From Elmis aenea (taxonomy: Eukaryota; Arthropoda; Insecta; Coleoptera; Elmidae), in assembly GCA_947652605.1 (NCBI GenBank), contig OX393577.1, positions 68,224,108-68,288,107 of the forward strand: a stretch of DNA of 64,000 nt, in the 5' to 3' direction. The translations under genes and the position numbers were made by a program. A model generated the notes under the pieces. The model made no database searches and had not been told where the DNA came from. It was given only the letters and a program-made list of their open reading frames with translations. Positions within the stretch are counted from its first letter, which is position 1, and the number at the start of each line of letters is the position of its first letter. Positions 1 to 13,051 of this stretch are shown one piece after another.

Positions 1-2071
1 CCACGTCAACCGTGGTGTTAATTATAAGTCCTAGACAAATCTCGCATATGCTAAACTATTTGATGAGCGCTGCGCAACTCATTGCCTGATAATTATCCCA
101 AGGTTATTGAAAATATTCACAAAAAGCGGTCAACTATGCTGATCGCATTTGTCCCCTTACAATTTAAGAGTAACAGGATGGATTCTTTTGCTCCATTTCT
201 TTGTGTTCGGGATTTTGTGTGTTATTCGCATAAATACAATTAGTGGTAATTAGAAGATTAGAACCACTAGTTACAGCTAAAGGAAAAGTTAGCAGTCAAT
301 ACGATGTTTGATTTGGATTTTGGAATCTTTATGAACAAGGTAGGAAGCAATTGAAGAGCTATTATTATCTTAACGCCTTTTTTTATCAGTATGTGCATAT
401 TTTTAAACAATGTTCATTGCTTTTTTCACGAACAATACTGCTTTCGTGTGCATGCAAATTGTATATTTTTACCAAATATGTAGCCAAAACCGAAATTGAG
501 TCTCATCTCCAGTTACGTCAATTTAATTCCGACGAATTCCCTTGTAACCTTTAATAATTGAAAGCCCTGAGTGACTATTTGAAAGGTACTGAAAGTTTTA
601 AAGATTGCAAACACTTGTTAGTAAGTAAATGCAAACAACCCTTTTGTCGATATTTTTTTATCTTGTTGCGAGCTAAAGCATTTTTGACGGATAAGGGAAA
701 CGAAAAACTTTGGAAAGTACTGTTGTAAATGTAAAAATAAGGTTTATTGATCAATTTAAAAGATTAAAGTAAAAACCTTAAGTATTTGTATTTTTATTAA
801 AGAAACAATTATCCCACAACATTGGTTTATAAAACTAAAAATGTCTTTCAAAAATGCAGTATAGACTCAGGAATATGTTTTAAAACGATGTAAAACGTAG
901 AAATGCCTTAATTATTTAAATTATTTGTGTGGTAATAGAATAAAATTTATCTAAAATTGCCTTTTTCATAAAAAAAATTCTTGTAGAAGTGCTAGAAAAA
1001 GTTCATTAACTATACACACTATAGCGTTAAATATTAATAATATTAATGAACTTATTTAGACGAAGAAATAGTTGCTAAATTTTTCTTGCATCGTCGAATT
1101 TTTTACAGGCAGTTTGTTTTTTAAACCCGCCTTGCAACTTTAAAAACTCGAATCACGTGCTTAAATCGCCCCATATCCATAACAGATTATCTTAACGTAC
1201 AGCCATTGAGTAGAATGACTAAGCCCCGAGCAACAATAATTTGATAAAATCGAAAATTATGTCATATCTCGTGCATTAATCAAACTGCCTTATGTCCGGC
1301 AATTTCATAAATTCCTTGATCTTTTCATCTTTGGATTCTGCGTGCCGAAGGTGGGTCCTGTGCCGAGACATTCACATACAACAATGGTATTAGGGGTTGA
1401 TTATATCAAAAATACGTGATCGGCATGCCGCCCGACCCCCGAGGACAGACCGCGCCGGGAATAAACCTCGAAAAGTCGAGACGCAGGAACATGATTTGTT
1501 GTTGCTAAAATAAATATCACGTAAAAAGAACACACAGTGGAATAAACTTCATAACACCCACTAGCTTCGACTTTTTAAATTTAATGTGTCGTGTTGACAG
1601 GAAATGCGCAAAAACGAACGACCGCTCGGTTAAGCACATACTGGTGTTCCTGGTCTGTATGTTTTTTTTTTTTTTCGAGAAAATACAAATCAAACTTAAT
1701 ATGTGGAGACTTTCCGAATTATCTCAAGTGATTGTAAAATAGTCTACAATGATTTTTTTGTTGTTGATCTTAATTAACAGGACAAAAACATACAAAAAGC
1801 AATTAAAAATGTATCAATGTCCAAAAACAATCCTACTTACAATTAGTCGAAACTTTAGCTACCGTTGGGTGTAGGACAGTTAAGCTACAATTATTTTACC
1901 AGAATAACGTAATAGACTAAATATTTTTCTCTGTCTGTATGTATTTGAATTAATTAATTATCAAAATGCGTTTTGAGCACTGAGCTGTCTAAAAAATGAG
2001 TACTTAAAATGAAACTTTTAACTTCTGTATGTAATCTTTTTATGTATAAAACTTTAACGAGTTTAAAAGCC
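1..2071. other. Gene-free left edge with a GC-rich patch
   Basis: No ORF resembles a protein family. A GC- and CpG-rich patch at about 1,340-1,500 (with GCCGCCCGACCCCCGAGG) stands out from the AT-rich background and could be a conserved regulatory element or part of an old repeat. A T-run lies near 1,661-1,675. Confidence 0.35.
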
Positions 2072-2369
2072 TCTACACATTAGCCAACTTGTCGGGGCCG
2101 ACAGTCGGGAACTCCGAGTTGGGTGTTGTCTACACACCTCCCGATCAGTACAACCAACAGCATAAACGTCATAGCTTTTTATTCATTTTGATGTTAAATT
2201 TTCGGTTTAATAGTCCTTATCTAAAGGAATGTGGTGGGGCAATTAGCTTGTTGGATGGACTGCTCAGCCGACCGTTCCAACTGTCGTGTTGGTCGGGTGA
2301 AACACTACACATTAAACAATTTATCGGAATGGTCGGCCGGTTGTCCCGACAAATTGGTAGGTGTGTAGA
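2072..2369. mobile_element. TIR element, about 300 bp
   Basis: Left end TCTACACATTAGCCAACTTG and right end (reverse strand) TCTACACACCTACCAATTTG match at most positions, and both continue into TCGGG. An additional internal copy of GTCTACACACC lies near 2,131. The body is G/C-rich against the background. No transposase; superfamily and target duplication unclear. Confidence 0.65.
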
Positions 2370-3589
2370 CCCCATAAGCTGTCGTATATTACAAGTTTTT
2401 AAATTGGGTTTAGTTTTCCAGGTCTTTTTTTTTACATTAGGACGCTGTCATAATTTTTTCCCTAGAATAATCCTGCTGCTCAAACATATTTCTAACTTAT
2501 TTGCTGTTGCAATTATTTAATTTCCTTCATTGTTTTTTTTTTAGTAGAATGTTTTTGATTTCATTTTTGGTCCTGTTTAGGTTGAATTTGTGATAATTTT
2601 GTTGGGCCTGTGGACGTATATTTTAAAAAATTCTTTATACACTTTGGTCTTTGCATTGGAAAATGTCTTGTATACATTCTTCTCTTGAAAATTATCTTGT
2701 TAGTTTTGAAACTTTTACCTCTTCATCAGTAGCTTTCTTTATTTATTTGATTTTTTTATTCCCTCAGTTTATTCACACGCTGTGTTATTTAGTATAATAT
2801 ATCCTAGCACAATTATAAATTATCCTTTTTCCTCGCAATCCGTTCTTCGGTCCCAATATTATTTACACAACAAAAGGCTCCCTAAAATATAAATTATAAC
2901 AACTCGTCCAGCTTTTGAAACAGAATGATATAAGAACAGACGTCATATATCATTTCTGGTTGCTCGAGCAGAAGTAAGTACAGTTCAGGAATGATGTATG
3001 AGACGCACGACTCTTTTTGAATTCCAATCTGCGATTTCAGACTTTCAGCTTTTCATTTCTCCTAATTGGCAGGAGTCGACTTTGATTTTTAATTGAACCC
3101 AGCACAGGTTTGATACCAAGCAAAATCTAAACGAATACAATCAGAACAAAATTTAATTATGATTTTACAGCTGATTGAATGTTTGCAGCTGATTTATTCT
3201 ATACAGATTCATTACGTAAAAATTATTTTGCAAGAAAATGTCATGTGTAAAAACGCTTTCCTGATAAAACACAGTCAGCTCTCAGACATAAATCTGACAA
3301 TATTGTACCCCATCGTGAGCTCGCAAACATTTGACACAATATTTGCGAAATACTTACGCACGTTCTCAACGTTTCTGCCTATAAAAGAATATATTACTTG
3401 CTGTTCATGTAAATATATCAAACGAAATCGCTTCAGCGACAATATTGAAAGTTGCAGATTTTGGAATTCAAATTTTTATTGTAGCATTCGTAATAAAAAT
3501 CGTATGATATTTAACAAACGCGTATTTCAAAAATTTAAGTGCCCTTTGAAATTTATACCTACAAAATCCTAAAAACCCTACGAACATTC
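2370..3589. other. Gene-free stretch
   Basis: AT-rich. The longest open frame (3,159-3,572, plus, 137 codons) has no recognisable motif, a Cys/Ile/Asn-rich composition expected of AT-rich noncoding DNA, and no promoter or splice context. Confidence 0.35.
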
Positions 3590-4410
3590 GTGTAATCAGC
3601 TTAATCCAAGCACTACTAGGATTTAGACAGTAATACGTTATGATTAATGCTAAAGCAGGATTATATTAGGGCCCAGCAGGACTAAAACTAAGGCAGGATT
3701 AAGCTAGAACTGAGTAGGAATAAGTCAAGATTCAGTAAGTACAAAACTAATACTCGGACAGGAATAGGTTAGGACTAAGCAGGACTAATTCTAAGGCAGG
3801 ATTAAGTTAAGACTAAAAAGGACTAATACAGGATTAATTTGGGATAAGGTACCACTAATACTAAGGCATAGGTAATATAAAACCAGGCGGGATTAATTAA
3901 TACCGAGCAGGACTAATATGAAAGCAGGATTAAATAAGGACGTAGCGGGATTAATTTGGGACTAAATATAGATACTAAATCATGATTTTTCTGTACTAAA
4001 CAGAACTAATACTAAAGCAGGAATATGTATATAAGACTTGGCAGTACTAATAATAAGCAGGATTTAATTAGCTCTTAGCAGGACTAGTACTACAGCAGGA
4101 TTAAGTTAGAATTAAATGTAAATACTAAATCATGATTTTTTTGTACTAAACAGGACTAATACTAAAGCAGGAATATGTATAAGACTTGGCAGTACTAATA
4201 ATAAGCAGGATTTGATTAGCTCTTAGCAGGACTAGTACTACAGCAGGATTAAGTTGGGATTAAATATAAATACTAAATCATAATTTTTTTGTACTAAACA
4301 GGACTAATACTAAAGCAGGAATATGTATAAGACTTGGCAGTACTAATAATATGCAGGATTTGATTAGCTCTTAGCAGGACTAGTACTACAGCAGGGTTAA
4401 GTTGTGATAA
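3590..4410. repeat. Degenerate GCAGGATTAA tandem array with a ~148-bp higher-order unit
   Basis: The first half is a loose array of a 10-25 bp motif like GCAGGACTAATACTAAA. From about 3,965 a longer unit of about 148 bp (starting near TACTAAATCATGATTTTT) is repeated about three times (3,97x, 4,12x, 4,27x) with high identity. This looks like a minisatellite in which one segment was re-amplified as a longer unit. The array ends near 4,410. Confidence 0.85.
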
Positions 4411-4488
4411 GCAGAAAATTTAAAGCAGAACGTTCACAATCATTGCATCCGACATTATTATTTTGTGAGTGTTCTCTCATATATTTTC

Positions 4489-4558
4489 AAATATAATTAA
4501 AGCATTGAAATCAATTTTTAGCCCATGTAATTTACTATTCCAATCATATCAGCATATA
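4489..4558 (+). repeat. Dispersed 70-bp repeat, copy 1
   Basis: The sequence from AAATATAATTAAAGCATTGA to CAATCATATCAGCATAT occurs here and again at 7,888-7,957, with one clear difference (TTTTTAGCCC versus TTTTTACCCC). It has no coding capacity. Confidence 0.8.
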
Positions 4559-5877
4559 AATACGTTCTCATTTCACTTTTCCTGCAGTATCTGACAACTT
4601 CGTGTTCATTTTTAACCAAACGCTGCTTTTTTTAGCATACGCTCTTCTATACCGATCCCACTTGAAAATTTACATATGTATGGTAGCCAATGACAACATT
4701 TTGACGCATCTACATACACATCATTTTCCTTTCACATGCAAAATCAAATTTCAAAATAAGGAGGTTGGTAATGCTTATCAAGAAATATTGATCGAATATT
4801 AATTTGCTTGAAAACTTAAAATAGAATGTAAACTGTCACCAGAAACAACGCAATAGTCATTTTTAAATTCAATAATTATTGTTTTAAGATAGTGTTGATT
4901 AATTTTTGAAGTAATGTCAATAGTATTCTTATAAAAATGTGTGGAATAAATGTACTTGTTATAGTACACTCATACGATTTTACATACTTCTACAATGACA
5001 ACGTAAAAAGTTATATCCAGTGGGTTACGATAGGTTTTTGTTTTAAGGAAATATCTTCAACTGTTTTTACGACTGCGTTGATTCTATGGAAAGGCAGCGC
5101 GAACGTTATCTTGCATTCGGCTCCCAAAAAGCTGCAATTTATGCCGCATGTTTTGTATGAACAGGAAGTTAAGAAGATGAATGTTGTTAATTTTATTATC
5201 TCTGGCCATCTTTTAGAAATTATATAATAAAACCGCTGCATTTATTCACAATACGAAATAAAATTTGGAACGTTGGCAACTTTTTTAAGTTTTTACATAA
5301 ATTAGGTTTATAAATGAGATTTTTTTCTTCTCGTCGTGAATTTATTTGAATAAAACTCCGAAAGTATTTATTTCATGGACTGTCACATCTGATTAATTTT
5401 TATTCGACCTACCCACTTTCGGATTCCATACAATGAACGTCGGCCAGATAAAATTTCAATCAGAAGTCGAAGTTCGAAGGCGATTTTTAATCTTAGAATG
5501 TCTTCTTCATCTGCAAGTCGTTAGGGAAAAGTTTCATTTTTTGTTGAAGGTCTTAAACTTGCAAGTTTTTTCTTAATACTAAATACCGAAGGATCTCAAC
5601 CTTATCAATTACTTTTTTCGAATGTGAATTAAAATTTAAATCTGTTAATAATACTAATTATTGTAGATGTGCAAATTTTCTATAAAGTTTTACGCAATTG
5701 TTTTAGTTTAACAATTTTTCGAATGTTCTTAGAAAAATTATAGACTTTGAACTTTTTCCATTGATTATAAAAACATGTCATTTATTAATTGCGCTATCTG
5801 AGGGTAAATAATTTTTATTTACCATGTTAAGAACGTGTGTATGAAGTTTTAAGGCAATTCAGGTAGGCCCAGGCTAA
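4559..5877. other. Gene-free stretch
   Basis: AT-rich, with small frames on both strands (for example 4,937-5,227) that lack any family signature. I see no repeat or RNA gene. Confidence 0.35.
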
Positions 5878-6640
5878 CATGTGTTCCTCCATTATTTTTT
5901 ATTCTTTGTCTTTTTTCCATTCTTTAACTCCTAGTTACTTTAGGTCCTTTTCCACCGTCTCTGACCATTTTCCCGGAATTATCCTCTCGTCCTTCTTCCT
6001 GTTACTTCTCCCTCAAGCACTTGTTTCGTTGTTATTTCCTTCGGAAATCTTGCTACATGTCCCAGCCTCCTCATTCGCTGTGTCTTTACTATTATACATT
6101 AATTATACTTGATTGACCATATAATTTCTCCAGTTTTTCATTTCATTTCCATTTTCAAGTCTTTTAGTATGTTTCCTTCCCTGCCATCTTCATCAACCTT
6201 ATTAAATTTTTTGCCACTTCAATTTTTCCATTGTTTTTATACCGATGACTCTTTTTTTTGGTATTGTAGGCCTATTTCTTCTTAGGGCTTCCTTTGCATT
6301 TTTGTTCAGTACCCAGGTCTCATACCCATAGATCCCTGTAGGTCTTAGTATTGCTTTAAACAAACATAGTTTGGTGCTCGTAGATAACTGCTTTGCTCTT
6401 ATTAGGTTATTTAAAGCCCCTGCACTTTGTTGGCTTTCAGTATTCTCATGTTTATGTATTTTTCTTCTTCCATTCTGTTTGTGAGAAGTGTCCCCAAGTA
6501 CACAAATTCATTTACTTCCTTAAATTCTCCTACCACTAGCCTGTCTTCTATTGTTAGTTGTCCTATTCTCATTAGCTTGGTCTTATCTTCGTTTATCTTT
6601 AATCCCATTTTTTGTACTGCTTCTGTCTACATAAATAACT
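5878..6640 (-). pseudogene. Non-LTR retrotransposon RT fragment
   Basis: The minus strand at 6,608-6,411 reads MGLKINEDKTKLM and VNEFVYLGTLLT, the conserved LxxNxxKTK and F.YLG blocks that follow the RT active site in insect LINEs. Downstream to about 5,880, broken frames give basic, Lys/Arg-rich sequence typical of the C-terminal tail (a GGWDM-type GHV motif, then LREK). Many stops: a dead 5'-truncated copy. The Ser/Phe-rich plus-strand frames here are its reverse complement. Confidence 0.75.
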
Positions 6641-7747
6641 TATGTAATAAGCTTTTATTTCAGAAACTGCTTAAAAATGTTTTTTTAGATCTCTTTAACG
6701 TTTTAAAAAATTGTTAGATTTATATTCTTAATATTTGTCACTACAATGAGTGTTTTTTTTTTATCAGTAGTGGGTTTATTTGACTGCTTCTAATACTTAA
6801 TACAAAAATTTCTTCGCGTAGCACAATTTTCTTTGCCCCATTCAAGTACTAAACAATTTGCCTGAGTACGCCATCTTTTAAAAAAATAACCCTTGGTAAG
6901 CAATATGATTAGGCTTAACAAATTTATGAATTTAGTGGCGCCAACGTTATAAGGAGAAAATCTCCGAAAATTACCCCAGTAGACCCCTAAAAGCTGTAAA
7001 TGTAAAATATAAATAATACACGAAAATTGGACTGGGGCTGCGGACACGTTATAAAAGTAAAAGTGGCAGACTGTGGAACGCTGATAAAGGGAGAACACTC
7101 TGCGATCTCAAATAAAATGTGAGAAATTAAGGCCAAAACACGCCCTAAGTAGAATTAAGAGCATCACCTTAACATAATTCTTGATCTTCGAGTACATTAA
7201 GCACGATATTTTTAATGAATATTTTGTTCGTAATCGATAAAGGACAATAACGCCGTTATTCTTTTGTAATATCGAAATTCTTTTATTACTTTCTGGCCAT
7301 TTGCATGTTATTCAGGGCTACTGCTTCGTACGCTCGAAAGATGGTATTATATTATTCAATTATGTAAATCGGAAGCATGCTGGCGATGTGCTTTTTCTGC
7401 TACAGAAACTAAAACTTTATTAAGCTTCGGTCGGACTACTAAAAAATTGCTACAAAAAATATATGGCGCTAGCTTGGGCTATCGCATTAATGGTGTGTGA
7501 AAGACAAAACGACATTTTAATTGATGACATATTTTCAGCAAGTTGTTTGTCTGTTTATTGTGATTGCCAAACAAATTACGTGATCTAAGCTAAGAGTACT
7601 GTTATCGAAAACTAAAGTACGTCAGTAAATATATGCAATGAAGTCTTAGATTCTTAGTCCAATTTTGATTTAAAAAAAACTTTAACTAGCTGGTGCTGTA
7701 ATTCTATAAAATAGAAGGTTTTTATAAAATGCCATAAAATTCAAGCA
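6641..7747. other. Gene-free stretch
   Basis: AT-rich sequence without a recognisable gene, repeat or RNA. Confidence 0.3.
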
Positions 7748-8116
7748 AAATTTTTAATAATGTAATTGTATGTAGATCATTTTACAAAATATGAGCATTT
7801 GTTACTGTTACCGTTATTTTTCAAACCGATAATCCATGATGAATCAATTTTAAATACAAGAATGTTGAAGCTGGTATAATTTTTCACCTACAAATATAAT
7901 TAAAGCATTGAAATCAATTTTTACCCCATGTAATTTACTATTCCAATCATATCAGCATATCATATCAGCAAAATTTTTAATAATGTAATTGTATGTAGAT
8001 CATTTTACAAAATATGAGTATTTGTTACTGTTACCGTTATTTTTCAAACCGATAATCCATGATGAATCAATTTTAAATACAAGAATGTTGAAGCTGGTAT
8101 AATTTTTCACCTACAA
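7748..8116 (+). repeat. Direct duplication of ~148 bp flanking dispersed repeat copy 2
   Basis: Units 7,748-7,895 and 7,970-8,116 start at GCAAAATTTTTAATAATG and end at TTTTTCACCTACAAA; they differ at very few positions (for example ATGAGCATTT versus ATGAGTATTT). Between them lies the second copy (7,888-7,957) of the 70-bp repeat from 4,489, ending in a doubled CATATCAG. The high identity suggests a recent duplication event. Confidence 0.85.
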
Positions 8117-8330
8117 AAGTAATTAAAAATTAAATCTTTTCCTCAAAATACTCCGGCACTTAATTAACACTCTGTATCTAAGGATTTGACTCCACTACAA
8201 AAATATACAAGCAAAGTTTATATTTGAAGATCAAAATCGGTTTCCATATTTAAAATATTTTCCAACGTTTTTGATTCAAGTTAAATGTCTAACTTCTTGG
8301 TTTAATCTCTGTTTCTTTTTGTCCTTCCAG

Positions 8331-8597
8331 CTACCATGGTGTTTTCAATTTCCGGTATTTTGGATTCCACAGATGTCATCAGTCAATAGCGTAACCTACT
8401 TACAAAGAAAACATATTCAAAAAGAGACTAGCAATTTTGGTTTCATAACTGTGTGGCCTCGTGTTCTGAAGTACATTGTTAACTACAATAATTAAGTGGT
8501 TGATACACTGAGAAGCTTTGTCGGCGGCACTTTCGTTCCACCCACCAAGACGAATTTACCAGCGGACTGCTACCTCCGAAGGCAACAACCTATGAAG
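8331..8597 (+). other. Exon-like block, low confidence
   Basis: A pyrimidine tract ending in TCCTTCCAG precedes 8,331, and GAAG|GTAGGA follows 8,597. The first 54 codons after the acceptor are open (LPWCFQFPVFWIPQ...) and then stop. No family is recognised; a UTR, noncoding exon or chance are all possible. Confidence 0.25.
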
Positions 8598-10266
8598 GTA
8601 GGATTTAGTCTTCTTTTAACATGAGTTTTAACGTTTTGAAATTATATTGATTATGGTAGTTATTTGTCTACGTCGGGGACATTGCTTGCACTTTTCTGAA
8701 AAGGTTAATAAATGTATTTTAAAAACAAAAATTCAGGATAGTATTTGTCAATATCTAAGGTGAAAAGTTAGAAATTACACATTCTTGTGATCATTTAAGA
8801 AAAAAAGTTGCATGGCTTGACAATAATTTGATACCTTCATTACTTTCCAACAAACGGTTTTTCTTAATTAAAAAAAAGGGGGCCCATCAAACTTTATTGG
8901 AATTCAGGCTTGCTCCGCTAGAACCTATTGACATCGATGCACCATATTTCATTTATCTACCTTTGAGACGTGTTCTTCGCTACATTAAAAAACTTAAATT
9001 TATGAAAAAAGAAAAAAAAAATTAAGGTTATTTTTCAGTTAGTCGTTGACCAAACCCCATCTCCTCGCCTTGCGATTTTTGACCAAATTTTATTTGATAT
9101 CGACTATTTGTTCTCATTTGAGGTCAGTTTATCATTCAATACTTTGTTTAACCGTTTCTAAAGTTTTATTTTTGCGTTATTTTTGTAAGGTTATTATTAT
9201 TTACAACAGTGTAATTACTAAAAATTTTTGTGAACTTTAAAAAAAATTGCATCAACAGAATATTCCTATCCTTTTTGTTTAGGTATGTTTTTTTTTTGTT
9301 TTTTTACAAACTGAAGTTCATTCATTACTGGTTTAAGAGAATTTTTTATTGGCATTGCTCCCCAAAATATACATTATAAATTGGGATTCTTCCAACCCCA
9401 TCTCAACAGTTACGAGTTAAGTGCCAGTAATAATTGAAGTTGGTGTTATAAGAAATCTTTATGGAGTTTTTATATTAAAAAGTATTTTTGGGACAATCTA
9501 TCCTACGCCACATTAAAAATTTGGGAAAATTGTTTTCTTTGTCAATTTTTCGACGTTTGAAAATAGGTAGTAAACTTTCTTTTAGCTCGACAATACATTT
9601 TGATAAAAGCCCTAAAACTTATGATAACATTTTGTCATCGAAAGTAAATTAAGTATTATGCATTTTCAACTTGTAAATCGAAAATTAACGATTAGATGCT
9701 AGTACAGACATACGTGCTTGTAAATTATCTGATAAATGTTCAATAACCAGTAAGTCTTTACTTGATCCATGCGGAAACGAAAATGAAATAAGTTTTGCGT
9801 GAAGCATTCGCCGTCGTTAAAATTTTTACCGGTCCGTTATGGCCTCGTTATTATTCCGCAATTCATTACAAATACCGTAAAAGACCAAAACGGCGTATAA
9901 TGGATTTCGATCAGGTTAGAGGTTACCATAAAGATGACACATTCATTGCAATCCGGTCGTGGATGATCTGGTGTAATACCCGCTTTGTATGCCCAGCCGA
10001 AACGGTACTTGTACGGTTATCGTTCACCGCTCTCCGCTGAAACCGTAAAAAATAATTTAAAGCTTCCGTAAACGGGGAGAAAACCCGTTTATGATTCAAG
10101 CATGACGCGAGATTATCATGTCGAGTTCGCTCTAGACGTTTTAATCTAGCATGCGTTTGTTAATCTGTCTGCAAAGTTTATTGACTTATTGACACACTGC
10201 TTATAGTATTATTTTAATAGCGTTTAATTTTTTAAATTAAATTTTTATTTCTATTTATAAATCACC
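8598..10266. other. Gene-free stretch with a CpG-rich patch at 9,770-10,150
   Basis: Mostly AT-rich. At about 9,770-10,150 the composition changes to CpG-rich (CCGTAAACGGGG, CCGTTATGGCCTCG), with an open plus-strand frame of 81 codons at 9,795-10,040 that resembles no protein. A conserved noncoding element or enhancer is one explanation. Confidence 0.35.
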
Positions 10267-10560
10267 TATACAGGGCGAGGCATCACTTATGCCACCTCCA
10301 CTTATTTTGTTATTGGAAAGAATGCTCAAAAAAAAAAATTCAAATAGTTGTTTGATACAGTATTTCCCAAAATATTTTCATGTCAAAAATTTTAAAAAAA
10401 TCAAATATGGTGTCGTAACTCCTAAAAAACAAAAGAAAACAAAAATTTGACATAAAGATATTTTGGAAAATACTGGCTCAAATAACTTTTATTTGAAACT
10501 TTTTTTGATAATCCTTTCCAATAACAAAATAAGTGTCATAAGTGATGCCTTACCATGTAT
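10267..10560. mobile_element. Foldback MITE, ~290 bp
   Basis: Left end TATACAGGGCGAGGCATCAC and right end (reverse strand) ATACATGGTAAGGCATCACT form long inverted ends. The pairing continues inward through CTTATTTTGTTATTGGAAAG and its partner before 10,550, giving arms of about 55-60 bp. No ORF. Terminal TATACAGGG resembles the 38.5 kb foldback element (TATACAGGGTG), so the two may share a family. Confidence 0.8.
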
Positions 10561-10964
10561 CTTTACAATATTTTTACAATTACAATATTTAATCCTTACA
10601 TCTAAATCAGATTATTGGCCATAATACTAACGACTGGACGCCTTTTTCTTATTTAAAGGCGACCTAAATTTAGGACAAAAATATGTATGTGGCGGCATGG
10701 TTTTTTGGTTGATAAAATTACACAATAAAGTTTTTTACAAACTTCGGTTTAAACTAGAAACGACTTTGTAAAGAAAGTCCAAATTATAGAAGTTGTTGTT
10801 TTCCATTTAAATTAAAAACTCATTTTGTTGCAGGCTACGCTAAAACATTTTTTGCTCAGAAAGATGTGCACAAATGTTAACTTAATCGTAAAGTTTTACT
10901 TAAATAATATCGAGAGAGGAAAATGTTATTCTTCCGTGGTAGGTATTTATTGTAGGCTGGTTCA
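10561..10964. other. Gene-free stretch
   Basis: AT-rich with no recognisable structure. It ends at the target-site duplication of the next element. Confidence 0.3.
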
Positions 10965-10972
10965 GTTCACAA

Positions 10973-12026
10973 CAGGGTTGGGCCCATTTTACCTTTTTAA
11001 AACTAATTTATTCATTATTTACCCTACACTTTATCTTCCATAAATTATTCAAAAAATATCAACAAATGAAAAAGTTTTTTTATTAAAATTTTTTCAGAAA
11101 TTATTGATGGAAGTTGGTGGATGAACTAAAATTAATTTTAAGATGGAAAAAATCATATGATACTGAATTTTAGTGATTTTAAGTTTAAAAAAGTTCAGTA
11201 TAAATTCATACACTAGATTTTAACGATTTTAGAAAAAATAAAGTGCCCTTAGGTATATGAAAATTTAAAAAAAATGTTTAAAAAAGTTTGTTTACAATTT
11301 AAAATAATATTAAATAAATTATCGTTTTCCCCTGATTTTTTTTTTTACTCCAAGAACACCTTAATCTTGCGAATTGTTCTAAAATCGCTAAAAGCTAGTG
11401 TTATATGAACTTTTATCGAGCTTTTTTAAACTTAAAATAAATCTTAGACCATGCACCAACTTTCTCAAGAATAACATTTGCCGATTAATGGATAATTAAA
11501 AACTTAATCTATTAGTTACAAACTTTTTGAATGTTGACAGTACTAAAAAATTCGAAAATGTAATTATAACGTCAAATTTCTTATTGTCATGGTTTTGATT
11601 TCTAAACAATTTCTTGCCATTAATATTTTTGTAATTTTTAAAATAAAAGCACATTACTTTTGCGAATATTTTTGAAATACTTAAAGTCTAATGTCATTTG
11701 ATTTTTTTTTTCATCTTAAAATTAGTTTTAGGTCATGCATTAACTTTTTTCTGATAAATCGATAATAAAAATCTTTTGAATGAGGCTACAGATCTTTTGA
11801 CCATAAAATTAATTATTATTGTGAAAATTTACAAAGTAAACCTACCGGAATGCGTCTCTAACAAGAAAATTCCTGTAGAGACTTTATTTCTCCGGTGGTT
11901 GTTTAAGCGGGTGGAAGTAAAACATGCATTTAATTTATATGTGACGTTGACGTTGAATCGTAAAAATAAATAAAGTTTGATTTAAATCATGATTTTAATG
12001 TAAAAAATTCGCTCAGGCCAACCCTG
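10973..12026. mobile_element. Non-autonomous hAT element, 1.05 kb, with 8-bp TSD
   Basis: Ends are CAGGGTTGGGC and (reverse strand) CAGGGTTGGCC. Directly outside lies GTTCACAA on both sides (10965-10972 and 12027-12034), a perfect 8-bp hAT-type target duplication. The interior is AT-rich and partly self-complementary (for example GATTTTAAGTTTAAAAAAG near 11,177 against CTTTTTTAAACTTAAAATAA near 11,421) and contains no transposase. Perfect duplication and matching ends make the boundaries exact. Confidence 0.88.
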
Positions 12027-12034
12027 GTTCACAA

Positions 12035-13051
12035 TTATAAAGCAAAAAACCATATGAAAATAGAATGAAATGATATTTCCTTGTACTATTAGATAACTGT
12101 AACCTAATACAGAATGTGTCAACTTTTAAATTCAGTCCGTATTTTATGCGCTTCTATCATACTTCAATTACATTTTACGTTTTGTGACATAAAGCTATGA
12201 TTGATTTGGTTGAACATTGCGACTGCCTTGTCGTTTTTCCAATAAATGCAACCGCATTGGACATCTATCTAGTAGAATTAATGATGCGAAAACATGGACA
12301 AAGCGACACGAAATGTAGGATAACAGAAAAAATCTGCCGTTTGTAATAATAAAAATATCACGAAAAACGTTTGCAGAATTCCATAACACGATTTTCATAA
12401 ATACCCCACTGTGTGTGTAGCATTTACAAAGTCGATAAGTCTAAATCCAATTATGATTAGCCCCTCTCAAAGGTTGTGCCAAATTAGACTTGCAAATTTC
12501 GATTCATTCCGGAGCTGCTTTTTCTCCTAAAGGTGGTACAATGATCACTGAGGCAGGTCCCATATTACCCTACCTTAAAATTTTCTCAACCGCTAAGCTT
12601 CTTAGGATTTGGTAAGAGCATCCCAAGTACAGGGTAAAGGTTCTTATCCTTCCATTATCGGTTAAGAGTTTTTACAAATTGAGTTGTCTGCTTACACTGA
12701 CATTGTATTTAACGAAATGAAAAGTTTTCTTGAAATCATGAAACTGGCTTAGCGGAAACTATTTTGTGGTTTTGAAGCTTGAAAGGAGTAGTTTTTTGTT
12801 TGTTTTAAGAATGTTGTCAATAATCGTATTTTTATTTTATGTTTATGGACATTTGTATTATATTTCCTTCTCCTTACATTATTCTTTTTCCAGCATTTAC
12901 AAGTGTACTAGTTAAATGCAGTTATTTAAAAACTTGCTTAATTTTTAGGTAAAATTGGCTTAATAGCTTAATACAATATAGTTTTAAAGCATTTTTTTTA
13001 ATACAAACAGTATTGAGGTGTTTATAGGTTGTTTTTTTCCACACAAACTAT
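12035..13051. other. Gene-free stretch
   Basis: AT-rich; a slightly GC-richer segment at 12,430-12,660 has no ORF or motif I recognise. Confidence 0.3.

Noticed and set aside
2089..2520. 143-codon plus-strand frame
   Set aside because: It begins inside the TIR element at 2,072-2,369 and runs past its end; no transposase motif.
3159..3572. 137-codon plus-strand frame
   Set aside because: No domain, no promoter or splice context, and composition typical of AT-rich noncoding DNA.
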